A stretch of 64,000 bases of DNA from Actinotalea sp. JY-7876. GTDB taxonomy: Bacteria > Actinomycetota > Actinomycetes > Actinomycetales > Cellulomonadaceae. The notes under the pieces were generated by a model. It was given only the letters and a program-made list of their open reading frames with translations. It made no database searches and was not told the DNA's origin. The position numbers and the translations under genes are program-made. Location: NCBI RefSeq assembly GCF_014042015.1, contig NZ_CP059493.1:1984001-2048000 (forward strand), in the 5' to 3' direction. Positions 1 through 8,621 of this stretch are shown here, piece after piece. Numbering within the stretch: the first letter of the stretch is position 1; every line of letters starts with the position of its first letter.

Positions 1-37
1 GCGCCGTCGCGGCCGCCGTGGGTCGGCTGCCCTCGCC

Positions 38-43
38 TAGGCT
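38..43 (+). promoter_or_regulatory. -10 element of the polyprenyl synthase gene
   Basis: TAGGCT followed by a 6-base spacer and a GTG start, so the transcript would begin at or next to the start codon. Any -35 would lie at the window edge and cannot be judged. Confidence 0.55.
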
Positions 44-49
44 GGCCGC

Positions 50-1204
50 GTGCAGCCGCCCCACCCGCTCCCCGGCACCGGCCCGACCACCGGCGACGAC
101 GTCCCCGGTGCGGCCACCGCGATCGCTCGCGTGCGGCCCGGCGTGGAGGCCGCCCTGCACGCCCACCTCGAGGACCTCGCCGCCGAGCTCGACGGCATCG
201 GCCCGGACGCCGCGGCCCTGGTGGAGGCCATGACGGCGATGCTCGCCGGGGGCAAGCGCATGCGGGCCGCCCTGTGCTACTGGTCCTGGCGCGCGCACGG
301 GGGCGACGCGGACGACCCGGTGCAGGAGGCGGCGGCGCTGCGCTGCGGCGCGGCCCTCGAGCTCTTCCAGGCGGCCGCCCTGTTCCACGACGACGTCATG
401 GACGGCTCGGACACCCGGCGCGGACGTCCGTCGGCCCACCGCGCCTTCGAGGCGCGCCACGTCGAGCAGGGATGGTCCGGCCCGGCCCACCGGTTCGGGG
501 AGTCGGCCGCGATCCTGCTCGGCGACCTCGCCCTCATCGCGTGCGACCGCGAGCTCACGGCCGCGACCACGCCGCTCGCCCCCGAGCGCGCGCGCGCCGT
601 CCGCGCCGTCTTCGACACGATGCGCACCGAGGTCACGGTGGGCCAGTACCTCGACGTCCTCGCGCAGACGCTGCCCTGGGGCACCGACCCGGCCGCCGAC
701 GAGGCCCGGGCCCGGGAGGTGGTGCGCGCCAAGAGCGCCCGGTACAGCGTCGAGCACCCCCTCACGCTCGGCGCGACCCTCGCCGGGGCGGGACCCGACG
801 CCCTCGCGCGGTGCCGCGAGGTCGGCCTGCCGCTCGGCGAGGCGTTCCAGCTGCGCGACGACGTGCTGGGCGTCTTCGGCGAGCCGGCCGCCACGGGCAA
901 GCCCGCCGGCGACGACCTGCGCGAGGGCAAGCGCACGGTGCTCGTCGCGCGCGCGCTCGGGGCGGCCTCCGCCGCCGACCGGGCCCTCGTGCTGGAGCAC
1001 CTCGGGCGTCAGGACCTCACCGAGCTGGACGTCGAGCGGCTCCGGGCGACCCTGCGCGGGTCCGGCGCCGTCGACGCGGTCGAGGCGCTCATCGACGACC
1101 TCGCCGACCCGCCCCTGCGGACCCTGGCCGCCTCGGACCTCGAGCCGGAGGGGCGCGACATGCTCGTCGCCCTCGGCGCCGCCCTGGTCCGCCGCCGCGC
1201 CTGA
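50..1204 (+). CDS. Polyprenyl (isoprenyl) diphosphate synthase
   Basis: Trans-type prenyltransferase of 384 residues that condenses isopentenyl diphosphate with an allylic diphosphate in the cytosol. The first aspartate-rich motif reads DDVMDGSD at 114-121, followed by the usual RRG; the second, DDVLG, starts at 270. GGKRMR at 67-72 is the family's substrate-binding GGKR motif. The GTG start sits 6 bases after a TAGGCT hexamer. It lies beside an Rv2175c-like gene and a PknL-type kinase, as idsA2 (Rv2173) does in M. tuberculosis. Product chain length (C20 or longer) cannot be read from sequence. A convergent neighbour begins 40 bp downstream. Confidence 0.9.
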   Translation: MQPPHPLPGTGPTTGDDVPGAATAIARVRPGVEAALHAHLEDLAAELDGIGPDAAALVEAMTAMLAGGKRMRAALCYWSWRAHGGDADDPVQEAAALRCGAALELFQAAALFHDDVMDGSDTRRGRPSAHRAFEARHVEQGWSGPAHRFGESAAILLGDLALIACDRELTAATTPLAPERARAVRAVFDTMRTEVTVGQYLDVLAQTLPWGTDPAADEARAREVVRAKSARYSVEHPLTLGATLAGAGPDALARCREVGLPLGEAFQLRDDVLGVFGEPAATGKPAGDDLREGKRTVLVARALGAASAADRALVLEHLGRQDLTELDVERLRATLRGSGAVDAVEALIDDLADPPLRTLAASDLEPEGRDMLVALGAALVRRRA

Positions 1205-1244
1205 GGGCGGGTCGCCCGCGCGGCGCGGTCGGAGGACCGGAGGG

Positions 1245-1634
1245 CTAGAGGGCCAGCGCCTGGGCGCGCCGGCGGATCTCCGTCTTGTGCCCCGCGCGCA
1301 GCGCGTCCACCGGCGTCGAGGGCCGCGTGGCGCCCGTGCCCAGCGACTCGAGCGAGGGGTCAGGCGTGAACAGCCACGCGACCGTCTCCTCGTCCGAGAA
1401 CCCGGCGTCGCGCAGCAGGACGAGCGTGCCCTGCAGCGACGGCACGACCTCCCAGCCCGACGCCGTCTCGATGAGGAACTTCGCGGGCACCGCCAGGATG
1501 CGCCGCTCCCCCTGGCGCACGGCCAGGAGCTTGTCCTCCTGCAGCAGGCGCCGCACCTTGCCCACGTCCGTGCCGAGCCGCTCGGCGACGTCGGGAAGGG
1601 GGAGCCACTCGTCGACCAGGTCCTCGAAAGTCAC
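1245..1634 (-). CDS. Rv2175c-family winged-helix DNA-binding protein
   Basis: 129 residues. The N-terminal third (LPLPDVAERLGTDVGKVRRL region, residues 12-31) is a helix-turn-helix, followed by a small beta hairpin and a C-terminal domain typical of the actinobacterial Rv2175c family. In M. tuberculosis Rv2175c binds DNA and is phosphorylated by the neighbouring kinase PknL; a PASTA kinase is likewise encoded two genes away here, so a kinase-substrate relation is inferred. The GTG start at 1634 lies 6 bases after a TAGGCT hexamer on the minus strand. Target genes are unknown. Confidence 0.85.
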   Translation of the reverse strand: MTFEDLVDEWLPLPDVAERLGTDVGKVRRLLQEDKLLAVRQGERRILAVPAKFLIETASGWEVVPSLQGTLVLLRDAGFSDEETVAWLFTPDPSLESLGTGATRPSTPVDALRAGHKTEIRRRAQALAL

Positions 1635-1640
1635 CTCCCC

Positions 1641-1646
1641 AGCCTA
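1641..1646 (-). promoter_or_regulatory. -10 element of the Rv2175c-like gene
   Basis: Reads TAGGCT on the minus strand, 6 bases from the GTG at 1634. Confidence 0.55.
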
Positions 1647-1712
1647 CGGTCACCCGCCCGGACCATGCCGTCGCCTTCCGTCGGCGAGCCGGGCGCGGTA
1701 GTTTTCACATCT

Positions 1713-1727
1713 GTCACACCAGTAACA
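1713..1727 (+). promoter_or_regulatory. Candidate MtrA operator upstream of the LysM transglycosylase
   Basis: Two direct hexamers, GTCACA at 1713-1718 and GTAACA at 1722-1727, have a 9-bp period inside an unusually AT-rich patch (about 1700-1740). This resembles the direct-repeat site reported for the actinobacterial response regulator MtrA, whose targets include secreted cell-wall enzymes. The same patch holds the inverted repeat CCAGTaacACTGG (1719-1731). Assignment rests on motif resemblance and the type of downstream gene only. Confidence 0.45.
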
Positions 1728-1806
1728 CTGGCAACTTCAGCCCCTCAGGCACCGCAATGGCTCCGGGGGACGGCCGGTCGCACTCCGCTCAACCGAAGGT
1801 GAAGCC

Positions 1807-2979
1807 ATGTCGAACGCCGCCGCTCTGCGGTCCCCGTCCCCCACGCGCCGCGTGGCCGGGGGGACCGGCATGACCGTCGCCCTGGCCGTCGCGGGCGTCG
1901 CCGCGGGTGCCACCAGCGCGCACGCGCAGGACTACGAGGTGCGCTCGGGCGACACGGTGAGCCACATCGCCCAGCGGACCTCGACCAGCGTGAGCGCCAT
2001 CGTCGCCGCGAACGGCCTCGACGCCCGGGCGTCGATCCGTGCCGGCCAGCGCCTCGTCATCCCCACCGCGACGGCAGCGGCACCGGCAGCCGTCCCGGCA
2101 GCCCCCGCGGTGACCACGCACCACGTGGTCCGCGGCGACACCGTCTCCGGGCTCGCGACGCGCTACGGGACGACGACGGCCTCGATCGTCGCCGCGAACG
2201 GCCTGGGCGCCGACGCCATGATCCGCATCGGTCAGGCCCTGACCATCCCGAGCGGCTCCGCCCCGGCCGCCCCCGCGGCGGCCGCGCCCGTCGCCGCGCC
2301 GCCCAGCACCACCGGCCACACCGTCGTGGCGGGCGAGACGGTCTCCGGCATCGCGACGCGGTACGGCACGACGACGTCGGCGATCATCAGCGCCAACGGG
2401 CTGGGCGCCGACGCGTTCATCCGCGCGGGCCAGACGCTCCAGGTCCCCGGTGCGGGCGCCGCGACCGCCCCGGCGGCCGCGCCGACCACCCAGCTGGTCG
2501 GGAACACGTTCGCGGGGCGGACCTACCCGCAGGCCACCGTGGACTCGGCGAACGCCAACAAGGCGGCGCTCCTCGCGGCCGGCGTGCCCAGCAAGGCCGA
2601 TATGCAGGCGCTGGTCGTCAGCACGGCGCGCACGATGGGCGTCGACCCGGCGCTCGCGCAGGCGATCGCCTTCCAGGAGTCGGGCTTCAACCAGGCGGCC
2701 GTCTCCCCCGCCAACGCGATCGGCACGATGCAGGTCATCCCGACCTCCGGCGCCTGGGCCTCCGACCTCGTGGGGCGGCCCCTGAACCTGCTCGACCCCC
2801 GGGACAACGTCACGGCGGGCGTGGCCATCCTCAAGCAGCTCGTCGCGACGAGCCCCGACCTGCCGACCGCCATCGCGAGCTACTACCAGGGCCAGGCCGG
2901 CGTCCGGAAGTACGGCATGTACGCCGACACGCGGGTCTACGTCGCGAACATCCAGACGCACATGACGCGGTACGCCTGA
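1807..2979 (+). CDS. Secreted protein with three LysM domains and a transglycosylase domain
   Basis: 390 residues. A signal peptide ends near residue 40 (SAHA before QDYEV). Three LysM peptidoglycan-binding modules follow at about 41-86, 104-148 and 170-215, joined by Ala/Pro linkers. A lysozyme-like SLT domain spans about 270-385, with the likely catalytic glutamate E291 in FQESGFN and the family's GTMQVIP stretch. It should bind and cleave peptidoglycan outside the cell, for remodelling or resuscitation. GAAGGTGAAG just before the ATG is a plausible ribosome site, and the 172-bp upstream gap holds a candidate MtrA box. A PASTA kinase gene follows, so both neighbours act on the cell wall. 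Confidence 0.88.
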   Translation: MSNAAALRSPSPTRRVAGGTGMTVALAVAGVAAGATSAHAQDYEVRSGDTVSHIAQRTSTSVSAIVAANGLDARASIRAGQRLVIPTATAAAPAAVPAAPAVTTHHVVRGDTVSGLATRYGTTTASIVAANGLGADAMIRIGQALTIPSGSAPAAPAAAAPVAAPPSTTGHTVVAGETVSGIATRYGTTTSAIISANGLGADAFIRAGQTLQVPGAGAATAPAAAPTTQLVGNTFAGRTYPQATVDSANANKAALLAAGVPSKADMQALVVSTARTMGVDPALAQAIAFQESGFNQAAVSPANAIGTMQVIPTSGAWASDLVGRPLNLLDPRDNVTAGVAILKQLVATSPDLPTAIASYYQGQAGVRKYGMYADTRVYVANIQTHMTRYA

Positions 2980-3002
2980 CGGGTTCCGCGGACCGGCTTC
3001 CG

Positions 3003-3008
3003 TAGACT
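3003..3008 (+). promoter_or_regulatory. -10 element of the PASTA kinase gene
   Basis: TAGACT, then a 6-base spacer (gccgac) and the GTG at 3015; fixes the kinase start. Confidence 0.55.
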
Positions 3009-3014
3009 GCCGAC

Positions 3015-5015
3015 GTGGCAGCCACCCTCGCGGACCCCCTCCTCGGTCACCTGATCGACGGACGGTACGAGGTGCTCTCCCGGATCGCGCGGGGCGGCAT
3101 GGCGACCGTCTACCTCGCCGTCGACCGCCGCCTGGACCGCGAGGTCGCGATCAAGGTGATGCACCCCCACCTCGCGGAGGGCGGGACGGGCGCCGAGTTC
3201 GTCGCACGCTTCCGCCGCGAGGCGCGCGCCGCCGCCCGGCTCACGCACCCGGGGCTCGTCGGCGTCTTCGACCAAGGGCTCGACGGCGAGACGAGCTACC
3301 TGACGATGGAGTACGTCGAGGGCACCGACCTGCGTCGCCGCCTCACCGACGAGGGCGCCCTGACGGTCGGCGAGACCCTCGACACCCTCACGGCGATCCT
3401 CGACGCGCTGGCTGCCGCCCACCGCGTCGGGCTGGTCCACCGGGACGTCAAGCCCGAGAACGTGCTGCTGGCCACCGACGGGCGGATCAAGGTCGCCGAC
3501 TTCGGGCTCGCACGCGCCGTCACGGAGGTCACCGCGACGACCACCGGGACCGTGCTCGGCACCGTCGCGTACCTGGCACCGGAGCTGGTGGCGCACGGCA
3601 CCAGCGACACCCGCACGGACGTCTACGCCGTCGGGATCCTCGCGTACGAGATGCTCACCGGCACGCAGCCCTTCACGGGCGCGACGCCGATCCAGATCGC
3701 CTACCAGCACGTGAACTCCGACGTGCCCCCGCCCTCGGACGCGGTGACCTGGCTCCCCGCCGAGATCGACGAGCTCGTCGGCGCGCTGGCGGCGAGGGCG
3801 CCCGACGAGCGTCCCGTCGACGCCGCCGCGGCGCTCGAGCTCGTGCGCCGCACCCGGGAGTCGCTCGACGAGGCCACGCTCGCGCGGCGCGCCGACGTGA
3901 CGCCGACGGTGGTGGCGGCGCCGCCCCAGGAGGCGGCCGCTCCCCCGCCCGCCCCCGCCGACCCCCACGCGACGCAGACGCTCGACGTCGCCGGCCGGCG
4001 CCCGACGGGACGCGCGCCCGCGCCGGACGACGACCAGCCGGGATTCGGCCGGACCATGGCCCTGCCCATCGGCACGGGCCTCGCCGAGCCGGACGTCCTC
4101 GTGCCGCGGTCGCGGCGCCGCCACCGGCTCGGGCTCGTCGCCGTGGTGCTGGGCGTGCTGCTGCTGGCCGGCGCCGGGATCTGGTGGTACGCCGCCGAGG
4201 GACCGGGCGCCTACACAACGGTCCCGCAGGGCCTCGAGGGCGCGCCGGTGGCCGAGGCCGAGGCGGTGCTCGCCCAGGCGGGGCTCGACGTGAGCCAGGA
4301 CGAGGCCTTCGACCCGGTCGTCCCGGTCGACCACGTCGTCTCCGCCGACCCGGCCCCGGGCGACCGGGTGCGCAAGGACGGCACCGTGGCCCTGGTCGTC
4401 TCCCTCGGGCCCGACCTGCGGACGGTCCCGGAGGGGCTCGTCGGGGCGCCGGCCGCCGACGTCGTCGCCGCGCTCGAGGCCGCCGGGTTCACCGTGCCCG
4501 AGCCCGGCCGCGAGCACCACGACGAGGTCCCGCTCGACCACGTCATCAGCGTGGGCGCCGAGCCGCTCAGCGAGCTCCCCGTCGGCACCGAGGTGCCGGT
4601 GGTCGTGTCCGACGGCCGCGCGCCGGTCGAGGTCATCAGCGTGGTCGGCGTCGAGCGCGACGCCGCGATCCAGGAGCTCTCCGACCGCGGGCTCACGGTC
4701 GTCGAGGCCACCGACTTCTCGATGGACCACCCGGCGGGCACCGTCATGGCGCAGAGCCTGGAGCCCGGCTCGCAGGCGCTGCGGCTCGACGAGATCACGA
4801 TCACCGTCTCGCAGGGGCCGCCGCTCGCAGCGGTGCCCGAGATCCCCTACGGCGCGGTGGTCAGCGACGCTCGCGCGACGCTCGAGGCCGCCGGTTTCCG
4901 CGTCGAGACGGCACGGGCCGCCCCGTACTTCGGGCTCAACCGGGTGCTCGGGCAGGACCCGGCCGCTGGCACGCAGGCGCCGCTCGGCAGCGTCGTGACC
5001 CTCACCATCACCTGA
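3015..5015 (+). CDS. pknL: PASTA-domain Ser/Thr protein kinase (PknL type)
   Basis: 666-residue membrane receptor kinase. The cytosolic Hanks-type domain (about 15-280) has the glycine loop at RIARGGMATVY, the VAIK lysine, catalytic D144 in HRDVKPEN, DFGLA, and a TATTTGT activation loop typical of PknB-like autophosphorylation. An Ala/Pro-rich juxtamembrane stretch leads to one membrane helix at about 372-393, then four extracellular PASTA repeats (about 397-666) that bind muropeptides. All catalytic residues are intact, unlike the kinase-like protein near 58 kb. Its position beside an Rv2175c homologue and ahead of aroG matches mycobacterial pknL; corynebacterial PknL also carries PASTA domains. 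Start chosen from the hexamer 6 bases upstream of GTG. Confidence 0.92.
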   Translation: MAATLADPLLGHLIDGRYEVLSRIARGGMATVYLAVDRRLDREVAIKVMHPHLAEGGTGAEFVARFRREARAAARLTHPGLVGVFDQGLDGETSYLTMEYVEGTDLRRRLTDEGALTVGETLDTLTAILDALAAAHRVGLVHRDVKPENVLLATDGRIKVADFGLARAVTEVTATTTGTVLGTVAYLAPELVAHGTSDTRTDVYAVGILAYEMLTGTQPFTGATPIQIAYQHVNSDVPPPSDAVTWLPAEIDELVGALAARAPDERPVDAAAALELVRRTRESLDEATLARRADVTPTVVAAPPQEAAAPPPAPADPHATQTLDVAGRRPTGRAPAPDDDQPGFGRTMALPIGTGLAEPDVLVPRSRRRHRLGLVAVVLGVLLLAGAGIWWYAAEGPGAYTTVPQGLEGAPVAEAEAVLAQAGLDVSQDEAFDPVVPVDHVVSADPAPGDRVRKDGTVALVVSLGPDLRTVPEGLVGAPAADVVAALEAAGFTVPEPGREHHDEVPLDHVISVGAEPLSELPVGTEVPVVVSDGRAPVEVISVVGVERDAAIQELSDRGLTVVEATDFSMDHPAGTVMAQSLEPGSQALRLDEITITVSQGPPLAAVPEIPYGAVVSDARATLEAAGFRVETARAAPYFGLNRVLGQDPAAGTQAPLGSVVTLTIT

Positions 5016-5025
5016 GCCCCGACGC

Positions 5026-5066
5026 ACGTCGGCCCCCGCACCGCCGCAGCGGTCGGGGGCCGACGT
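5026..5066. terminator. Bidirectional hairpin between pknL and aroG
   Basis: A perfect 13-bp stem (5026-5038 with 5054-5066) is extended inward by a second 5-bp stem (5040-5044 with 5049-5053) and a CGCA loop. It lies in the gap between convergent genes. There is no T tract, as is common in high-GC actinobacteria. Confidence 0.75.
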
Positions 5067-5075
5067 CGTCCGGTG

Positions 5076-6428
5076 TCAGGCCTGGCGGATCATCTCCGCC
5101 ACCTGGAACGCCATCTCGAGCGACTGCTGGTGGTTCAGGCGCGGGTCCACGAGGGTCTCGTAGCGCAGGGCCAGGCCCGCGTCGTCGATCTCCTCGCTGC
5201 CGCCGAGGACCTCGGTGACGTCGCCGCCCGTGAGCTCGACGTGCACGCCGCCGGGCACGGTGCCCAGGCCGCGGTGGACCTCGAAGAACCCGCGCACCTC
5301 GTCGAGCACGTCCTCGAGGCGGCGGGTCTTGTAGCCGCTCGCGGACGTGATCGTGTTGCCGTGCATCGGGTCGCACACCCACGTGACCGGGCGCCCGGAG
5401 GCGTGCACCTTCTCCACGAGACCCGGCAGGGCGTCGCGGATGCGCGACGCACCCATGCGGGTGATGAAGGTCAGCCGGCCGGGGACGTCCGCCGGGTTGA
5501 GCCGGTCCATCAGCGCGAGCGCGTCGTCGGCCGACGTCGTCGGGCCGAGCTTCACGCCGATCGGGTTGCGCACGCGGGACAGGAAGTCCACGTGGGCCCC
5601 GTCGAGCTGGCGCGTCCGCTCGCCGATCCACAGGAAGTGCGCCGAGCAGTCGTACGGCGTGCCCGTGCGCGAGTCGATCCGCGTCAGGGCCCGCTCGTAG
5701 TCGAGCAGGAGCGCCTCGTGGCTCGAGAAGAACTCGACGGTGCGCAGGGCGTCGAAGTCGGCGCCGCACGCCGCCATGAACCGGATCGCGCGGTCGATCT
5801 GCGCGGCGGTCTCCTCGTAGCGCGCGTAGGCCGGGTTCGCCAGGAAACCGCGGTTCCACTCGTGCACCCGGCGCAGGTCGGCGAAGCCGCCCGTCGTGAA
5901 CGCGCGGATGAGGTTGAGCGTCGCCGACGAGCGGTGGTACGCGTCGACCAGGCGGTGCGGGTCCGGCACGCGCGCCTCGGGCGTGAACGGGTGACCGTTG
6001 ACGGCGTCGCCGCGGTACGCGGGCAGCGTCACGCCCTCGCGCGTCTCGTCGTCCGAGCTGCGCGGCTTGGCGTACTGCCCGGCCATCCGGCCCATCTTGA
6101 TCACGGGCAGGCTCGCGCCGTACGTGAGGACGACGGCCATCTGGAGGATCGTCTTGATCTTGTTCCGGATGTTGTCGGCGGTGGCCTCGGCGAACGTCTC
6201 GGCGCAGTCCCCGCCCTGGAGCAGGAAGGCCTCACCGCGCCCGGCGGCCGCCAGGCGCGCCGTGAGCACGTCCGCCTCGCCGGCGAACACCAGCGGAGGC
6301 AGGGCGGCGAGCTCGCCCGTGGCGGCCGCGACGACGTCGGCGTCGGGCCACAGCGGCTGCTGCCGCGCGGGCAGGTCGCGCCACGCGTCCAGCCCCGAGA
6401 CGACCGTGGGGTCGGGCTCGACGCTCAT
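5076..6428 (-). CDS. aroG: Class II 3-deoxy-D-arabino-heptulosonate 7-phosphate (DAHP) synthase
   Basis: 450 residues. Catalyses the first shikimate-pathway step, joining phosphoenolpyruvate and erythrose 4-phosphate. It is the plant/mycobacterial class II type, with GGDCAE near the N terminus, EFFSSHEALLLDYE, TRMGASRIRD, and the metal-site stretch CDPMHGNT. The ATG at 6428 overlaps the stop of the phosphofructokinase gene (ATGA), so the two are almost certainly one transcript with coupled translation. The genuine start is that internal ATG, although the frame stays open upstream. A strong hairpin lies just past the stop. Confidence 0.95.
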   Translation of the reverse strand: MSVEPDPTVVSGLDAWRDLPARQQPLWPDADVVAAATGELAALPPLVFAGEADVLTARLAAAGRGEAFLLQGGDCAETFAEATADNIRNKIKTILQMAVVLTYGASLPVIKMGRMAGQYAKPRSSDDETREGVTLPAYRGDAVNGHPFTPEARVPDPHRLVDAYHRSSATLNLIRAFTTGGFADLRRVHEWNRGFLANPAYARYEETAAQIDRAIRFMAACGADFDALRTVEFFSSHEALLLDYERALTRIDSRTGTPYDCSAHFLWIGERTRQLDGAHVDFLSRVRNPIGVKLGPTTSADDALALMDRLNPADVPGRLTFITRMGASRIRDALPGLVEKVHASGRPVTWVCDPMHGNTITSASGYKTRRLEDVLDEVRGFFEVHRGLGTVPGGVHVELTGGDVTEVLGGSEEIDDAGLALRYETLVDPRLNHQQSLEMAFQVAEMIRQA

Positions 6429-7645
6429 GACGCGGATGCCGGGACCAGCGGCTGGCCGATGCCCTCGAGGAGCGAGCCGAACCACGGCGCCGACACGTCG
6501 AACGCCTTGCCGCCGGCGATGCGCGGGAACGCGATGGCCTTGAGCCGGTCCCCGTCCTCCTCGTCGTGCCCGATCACGCCGGACTCGCCCCGCAGGGCGC
6601 ACTCGACGGCGTAGTCCGTCATCGACTTGATGAGGCGCAGGTCCTCGGGATTCGCCGCCGCGGCGCGCGAGTAGTAGCCGCTCTTCTGCACCATCGTCTT
6701 CTCGGCGCCGAGCAGCTCGGCGAACTGCTTCGCGAACCACTGGCCCGGGTTGATGGTGTCGAGCTTGACGTGACCGAAGGGGTCGCGCTGGACCTGCTCG
6801 CCGGCCGCCTCGAGCTGCGCCACGATCTCGTGCATGCCGGCGCCCTCGGACAGGAAGATGTTGACGTTGCCGACGGTGTCCATGACCTCGCGCAGGCGCG
6901 CGGCCTCGCCCTCGATGTCGATCGCGAGCTCGGGCAGGAAGACGGCGTGGATGTCCCAGCGCTCGCGCGACAGGCCGATGCTCGGGACCCACTCCTGGGT
7001 GTCGAGCCAGCGGCGGTACTCCGCCGCCGCCGCCGCCGTGAGCCACCCGCAGTGCCGCCCCATGACCTCGTGCACGATGAGCATGCGGTTGCCCGAGCGG
7101 TGCTCACCGATGATGTTGCGCGCGAAGCCGGCCGCCTCCTCCGCGGCCGTCCAGGCGCCCAGCGACTGCTTGATCGGCACGACGTCGTTGTCGATCGTCT
7201 TGGGCAGCCCGACGACGGTCAGCTCGTAGTCGTTCTCGTGCAGGTAGGCCGCGAGGTCCGCCGCCGTCGTGTTCGTGTCGTCCCCGCCGATCGTGTGCAG
7301 GACGTCGACGCCGTCGGCCTTGAGCTGCTCGGCCGCGACGTGCAGGGGGTCCTGGCCCTCGCGCACCAGGCCGCGCTTGACGCAGTCCTTCGCGTTGGTG
7401 AGCTTGACGCGCGAGTTGCCGATCGGGCTGCCGCCGAAGCGGTGCAGGATCCCGGCCTTGGCGCGCGCCTCGTCGTCGACGACGACCTTGGTGCCGGTGA
7501 GCAGGCCGTGGTAGCCGTGCTGGTAGGCGATCAGCTCGACGTCGGGGGCGATCTCCGTGTAGCGCTCGATGAGCCCTCCGACGGCGGAGGACAGGCACGG
7601 GGCGAAGCCGCCCGCGGTCAGCAGGGCGACACGACGAACCGACAT
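6425..7645 (-). CDS. pfp: Pyrophosphate-dependent 6-phosphofructokinase
   Basis: 406 residues. Interconverts fructose 6-phosphate and fructose 1,6-bisphosphate. Residues 120-124 read GGDDT, where the extra aspartate replaces the glycine of ATP-using enzymes, and PKTIDND lies at 148-154 with the pyrophosphate-type lysine. Both features mark PPi rather than ATP as phosphoryl donor in the PFK-A family. The reaction would be reversible. GAAGGTGAG precedes the ATG. The four-base overlap with aroG is discussed as a finding. Confidence 0.92.
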   Translation of the reverse strand: MSVRRVALLTAGGFAPCLSSAVGGLIERYTEIAPDVELIAYQHGYHGLLTGTKVVVDDEARAKAGILHRFGGSPIGNSRVKLTNAKDCVKRGLVREGQDPLHVAAEQLKADGVDVLHTIGGDDTNTTAADLAAYLHENDYELTVVGLPKTIDNDVVPIKQSLGAWTAAEEAAGFARNIIGEHRSGNRMLIVHEVMGRHCGWLTAAAAAEYRRWLDTQEWVPSIGLSRERWDIHAVFLPELAIDIEGEAARLREVMDTVGNVNIFLSEGAGMHEIVAQLEAAGEQVQRDPFGHVKLDTINPGQWFAKQFAELLGAEKTMVQKSGYYSRAAAANPEDLRLIKSMTDYAVECALRGESGVIGHDEEDGDRLKAIAFPRIAGGKAFDVSAPWFGSLLEGIGQPLVPASAS

Positions 7646-7753
7646 CTCGGACTCACCTTCTCGTTGATCTGCACAGGGCCCCCACGAGCGTGGGAGCCGA
7701 CCGGCGGCGCAGCGGCGGGCCCTCGGTCGTGGCGGTCGCCGTGGGCGACACGC

Positions 7754-8554
7754 TCATCCTACTGAGGGCGGGACCTCGTCCTGGGGCGGGACCGGAACCT
7801 GGACGTCGGGCACCGGACGCCCGCCGGGGGCGTGCGGGCGCTCGTCGGCGGGCGCGGCCTCGTCGGGGCTGTGACCGGCCGCGATGCGCGCCTTGGCGGT
7901 CGCCGCGTAGAGGTCGACGTACTCCTGGCCCGAGAGGCTCATGAGCGCGTACATGATCTCGTCCGTCACCGAGCGCAGGATGAACCTGTCGTTCTCCATG
8001 CCCTTGTACCGGCTGAAGTCGAGCGGCTCGCCGATGACGATCCCGATGCGCATCGGCTTGGGGATCACCTGCCCGATCGGCTGCGCGACGTTGGTCCCCA
8101 CCATGGCCACGGGGATGACGGGGACGCCCGCCTCCAGGGCGAGCCGGGCCACACCCGTCTTGCCGCGGTACAGGCGCCCGTCCGGGCTGCGCGTGCCCTC
8201 GGGGTAGATCCCGAAGAGGCTGCCCTCCTGCAGGATCCGCAGCCCGGTGTTGAGGGCTGCCTCACCGGCCTTGCCGCCCCCGCGGTCCACCGGCACCGTG
8301 CCGACCCCGCGGAAGAAGCCCGCCTTGAGCCGGCCCTTGATGCCGGTGCCGTTGAAGTACTCCGCCTTGGCGATGAACTGGATCTTCCGCGACAGGACGA
8401 GGGGCAGCACGAAGGAGTCGATCACCGCGAGGTGGTTGCTCGCGAGGATCGCCCCTCCGGTCTCCGGCACGTTCTCGATCCCCCGCACCCACGGACGGAA
8501 CATCCCGAGCAGGAGCGGACCGGGCGCCACGTGCTTCATCAGCCAGTAGAACAA
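7754..8554 (-). CDS. plsC: 1-acyl-sn-glycerol-3-phosphate acyltransferase (PlsC family)
   Basis: 266 residues, peripheral membrane enzyme of phospholipid synthesis, equivalent in position to Rv2182c. It has the acyltransferase block I NHxxxxD (SNHLAVIDS, about 40-48), block III YPEGTRS and a proline-rich C-terminal tail of about 40 residues. The start codon appears to be TTG at 8554, with GGAGG seven bases before it; the next option, ATG at 8539, lacks such spacing. Separate from the pfp-aroG unit by 108 bp. Confidence 0.88.
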   Translation of the reverse strand: MFYWLMKHVAPGPLLLGMFRPWVRGIENVPETGGAILASNHLAVIDSFVLPLVLSRKIQFIAKAEYFNGTGIKGRLKAGFFRGVGTVPVDRGGGKAGEAALNTGLRILQEGSLFGIYPEGTRSPDGRLYRGKTGVARLALEAGVPVIPVAMVGTNVAQPIGQVIPKPMRIGIVIGEPLDFSRYKGMENDRFILRSVTDEIMYALMSLSGQEYVDLYAATAKARIAAGHSPDEAAPADERPHAPGGRPVPDVQVPVPPQDEVPPSVG

Positions 8555-8608
8555 GCGTCACCTCCGCTGCTGCGCTCGCGCGACCCACGCGCAGCGACCC
8601 CACGACTC

Positions 8609-8614
8609 TAGAGT
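8609..8614 (+). promoter_or_regulatory. -10 element of the small membrane-protein gene
   Basis: TAGAGT plus a 7-base spacer to ATG at 8622. An in-frame GTG at 8613 falls inside this hexamer and is therefore unlikely to be the start. Confidence 0.5.
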
Positions 8615-8621
8615 GCTCAGC

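Noticed and set aside
1647-1806. Cyclic di-AMP (ydaO-type) riboswitch before the LysM gene
   Set aside because: A CCGGGGGAC stretch near 1763 and the type of gene are suggestive, but the other conserved blocks of that riboswitch cannot be found, and the region is short once the likely promoter is removed. A covariance-model search would settle it.
8613-8621. Upstream GTG start for the 206-residue membrane protein
   Set aside because: It lies inside the TAGAGT hexamer; the ATG at 8622 has the expected 7-base spacing.
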